From positions 1 to 64,000 of the forward strand of contig CAKZYA010000023.1 of the NCBI GenBank assembly GCA_937883755.1: a stretch of DNA of 64,000 bases, given 5' to 3'. Positions 63,089 through 64,000 of this stretch are shown here, in pieces. The notes below the pieces were generated by a model that ran no database searches, was not told where the DNA came from, and saw only the letters and a list, made by a program, of their open reading frames with translations. Source of the stretch: an uncultured Flammeovirgaceae bacterium. Lineage in GTDB: Bacteria > Bacteroidota > Bacteroidia > Cytophagales > Cyclobacteriaceae. A program made the translations under genes and the position numbers. Every line of letters begins with the position of its first letter. Positions within the stretch are counted from its first letter, which is position 1.

Positions 63089-63472
63089 ATGAAAAAAGAA
63101 AATATAAGATTTGTATTAATTAGACTTCCCTATTTAGTTGGTGGGGCTGCGGCATTTTATGGTATCTTATTTGGTATTAATTCGCTTGTCATTTACTGTT
63201 TTGTGGCTACTGCTTTATATAGGGTACTACACTCCTTAATAGCAGGAAAATGGTTTCAACGCCAATGGCATGGCTTACAAACAACTAATCGAAATTGGTA
63301 CTATTTTTTTATAACCTTTCTAGTATGGTATGGTTATCACTTTTTCTTAACTGATTATGTTTCTCCTGCTTTGAATGTGATTGTTCAAACAATCTCACTC
63401 ATTCTGATGCTTGTCTTTGCAAGGAATATATACATTCAATTTCGTAAAGAATTTAGATCTATTAATCGCTAG
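63089..63472 (+). CDS. Small membrane protein
   Basis: 127 residues from the ATG giving MKKENIRFVLIRLPYLVGG; longer in-frame starts exist upstream but lack protein character. Four hydrophobic segments (about 8-24, 26-45, 68-85, 92-112) indicate an integral membrane protein; it ends in a basic tail (RKEFRSINR). No family recognised. Confidence 0.55.
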   Translation: MKKENIRFVLIRLPYLVGGAAAFYGILFGINSLVIYCFVATALYRVLHSLIAGKWFQRQWHGLQTTNRNWYYFFITFLVWYGYHFFLTDYVSPALNVIVQTISLILMLVFARNIYIQFRKEFRSINR

Positions 63473-64000
63473 CCCACATTCGTATCATCAAAAACTAGAA
63501 ATATCTTTTTCTGATTATGGAAACGCCTTCGCTTGCGTTCACTGAAAAATGCATAAGGTTATTCAATTGCATTGATTGATGAGACAATTCGCGGTATTTC
63601 ATGCGATGAAAGGTAAAGGCATCGGTGGCCAGTTTGGTCGGCATATCGATAGGACACGCCCAGTTGCGAACGCTGATCCAAGCCGGACTCACCTCAATCA
63701 ATTCGTTAAAAAGCGCAGCGTACAGCAGAAATCAACCAGACCAGTAAAAGAATCTATTCTCGTACAGTAGATTCACTGAATTGGATCCAATGGCCAAAAC
63801 TACTTACTGTACCAAGAGAAACACGCTGGCTTACCAATTGTGACCTCCAATTTGTTGCAATTGCCCGCACCTGCTCGGGCTAGAAGTAGGTCAAATGGAG
63901 GAAATTTATAATTACATGGTTCAACTAAGGCGATCATTAGTCCCCCTGCAAAGGAGCAGCTGGAAATCGAAACCATAGGGACTGCTAGCTGTCCCTAACC
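63473..64000. other. Right flank with a possible gene remnant
   Basis: No intact gene. On the minus strand from about 63750 to 63570 a protein-like stretch (LIEVSPAWISVRNWACPIDM, PTKLATDAFTFHRMKYREL) follows an in-frame stop; it may be part of a decayed gene. The last 200 bases carry no supported feature. Confidence 0.3.

Noticed and set aside
1-64000. CRISPR arrays, tRNA and rRNA genes
   Set aside because: No regularly spaced identical repeats with unique spacers, no tRNA cloverleaf and no conserved rRNA sequence were noticed; the iterons are irregularly spaced and degenerate, so they are not a CRISPR array.

Overview
The window looks like part of a large plasmid or conjugative element of a Bacteroidota bacterium, most likely Cytophagales-like. 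The signs seen are: a subtilase ending in a type IX secretion C-terminal domain; two large secreted Bacteroidota-type RHS proteins; S74 'tail-fibre' proteins with Sec signals; a BtgA/BtgB-like mobilisation pair; a Bacteroides-style Tra (VirB-like) operon; and promoters matching the Bacteroidota pattern TTTG-N21-TAnnTTTG. The genus cannot be told from sequence alone. No rRNA, tRNA or CRISPR array was recognised.

Layout. (1) 0.3-5.1 kb: a tight minus-strand operon of a C5 cytosine methyltransferase, an HD-domain protein, an ORC/Cdc6-like P-loop ATPase and an unrecognised two-lobed protein; it looks like an incompletely described anti-phage module. (2) 5.3-9.4 kb: small hypothetical genes, a membrane/secreted gene pair and a pentapeptide-like protein with a C-terminal membrane region. 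(3) 9.5-10.5 kb: a serine recombinase overlapping a WGR-domain gene, preceded by a cluster of inverted TGTGTAA half-sites (candidate res/operator), then decayed gene fragments. (4) 11-36 kb: envelope and secreted proteins. At its centre are two consecutive RHS genes, the second ending in an ADP-ribosyltransferase toxin tip followed by an overlapping candidate immunity gene and an opposed orphan toxin-tip fragment. Around these lie LamG and S74 proteins, a coiled-coil/barrel protein, lipoproteins, a subtilase and an AlbA/HATPase-type regulator.

(5) 36-57 kb: transfer region. A minus-strand mobilisation block (BtgA-like, BtgB/DUF5712-like relaxase, VirD4-type coupling protein, small accessory genes) is separated by an AT-rich, repeat-bearing intergenic region from a ParA-like ATPase and a basic partner. 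A Toprim primase-like gene and then the plus-strand Tra operon follow: VirB2-, B3-, B4-, B6-, B8-, B9- and B10-like genes, a lipoprotein, three paralogous VirB5/TrbJ-like helical proteins, a TraO-like barrel and a PH-like membrane protein. A helicase-associated-repeat protein comes next. (6) 57.5-63.5 kb: a HigBA toxin-antitoxin pair with a palindromic operator, a 1.5-kb non-coding stretch with seven 18-bp iteron-like repeats (candidate replication origin), and several unrecognised genes, one carrying a GC-rich cluster of hairpins.

Inferred logic: the right half supplies maintenance (iterons, ParA, HigBA) and conjugative transfer; the left half is cargo for phage defence, interbacterial competition and surface interaction. 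No replication initiator gene was recognised, so the plasmid interpretation rests on the iterons, the partition-like gene and the transfer genes.
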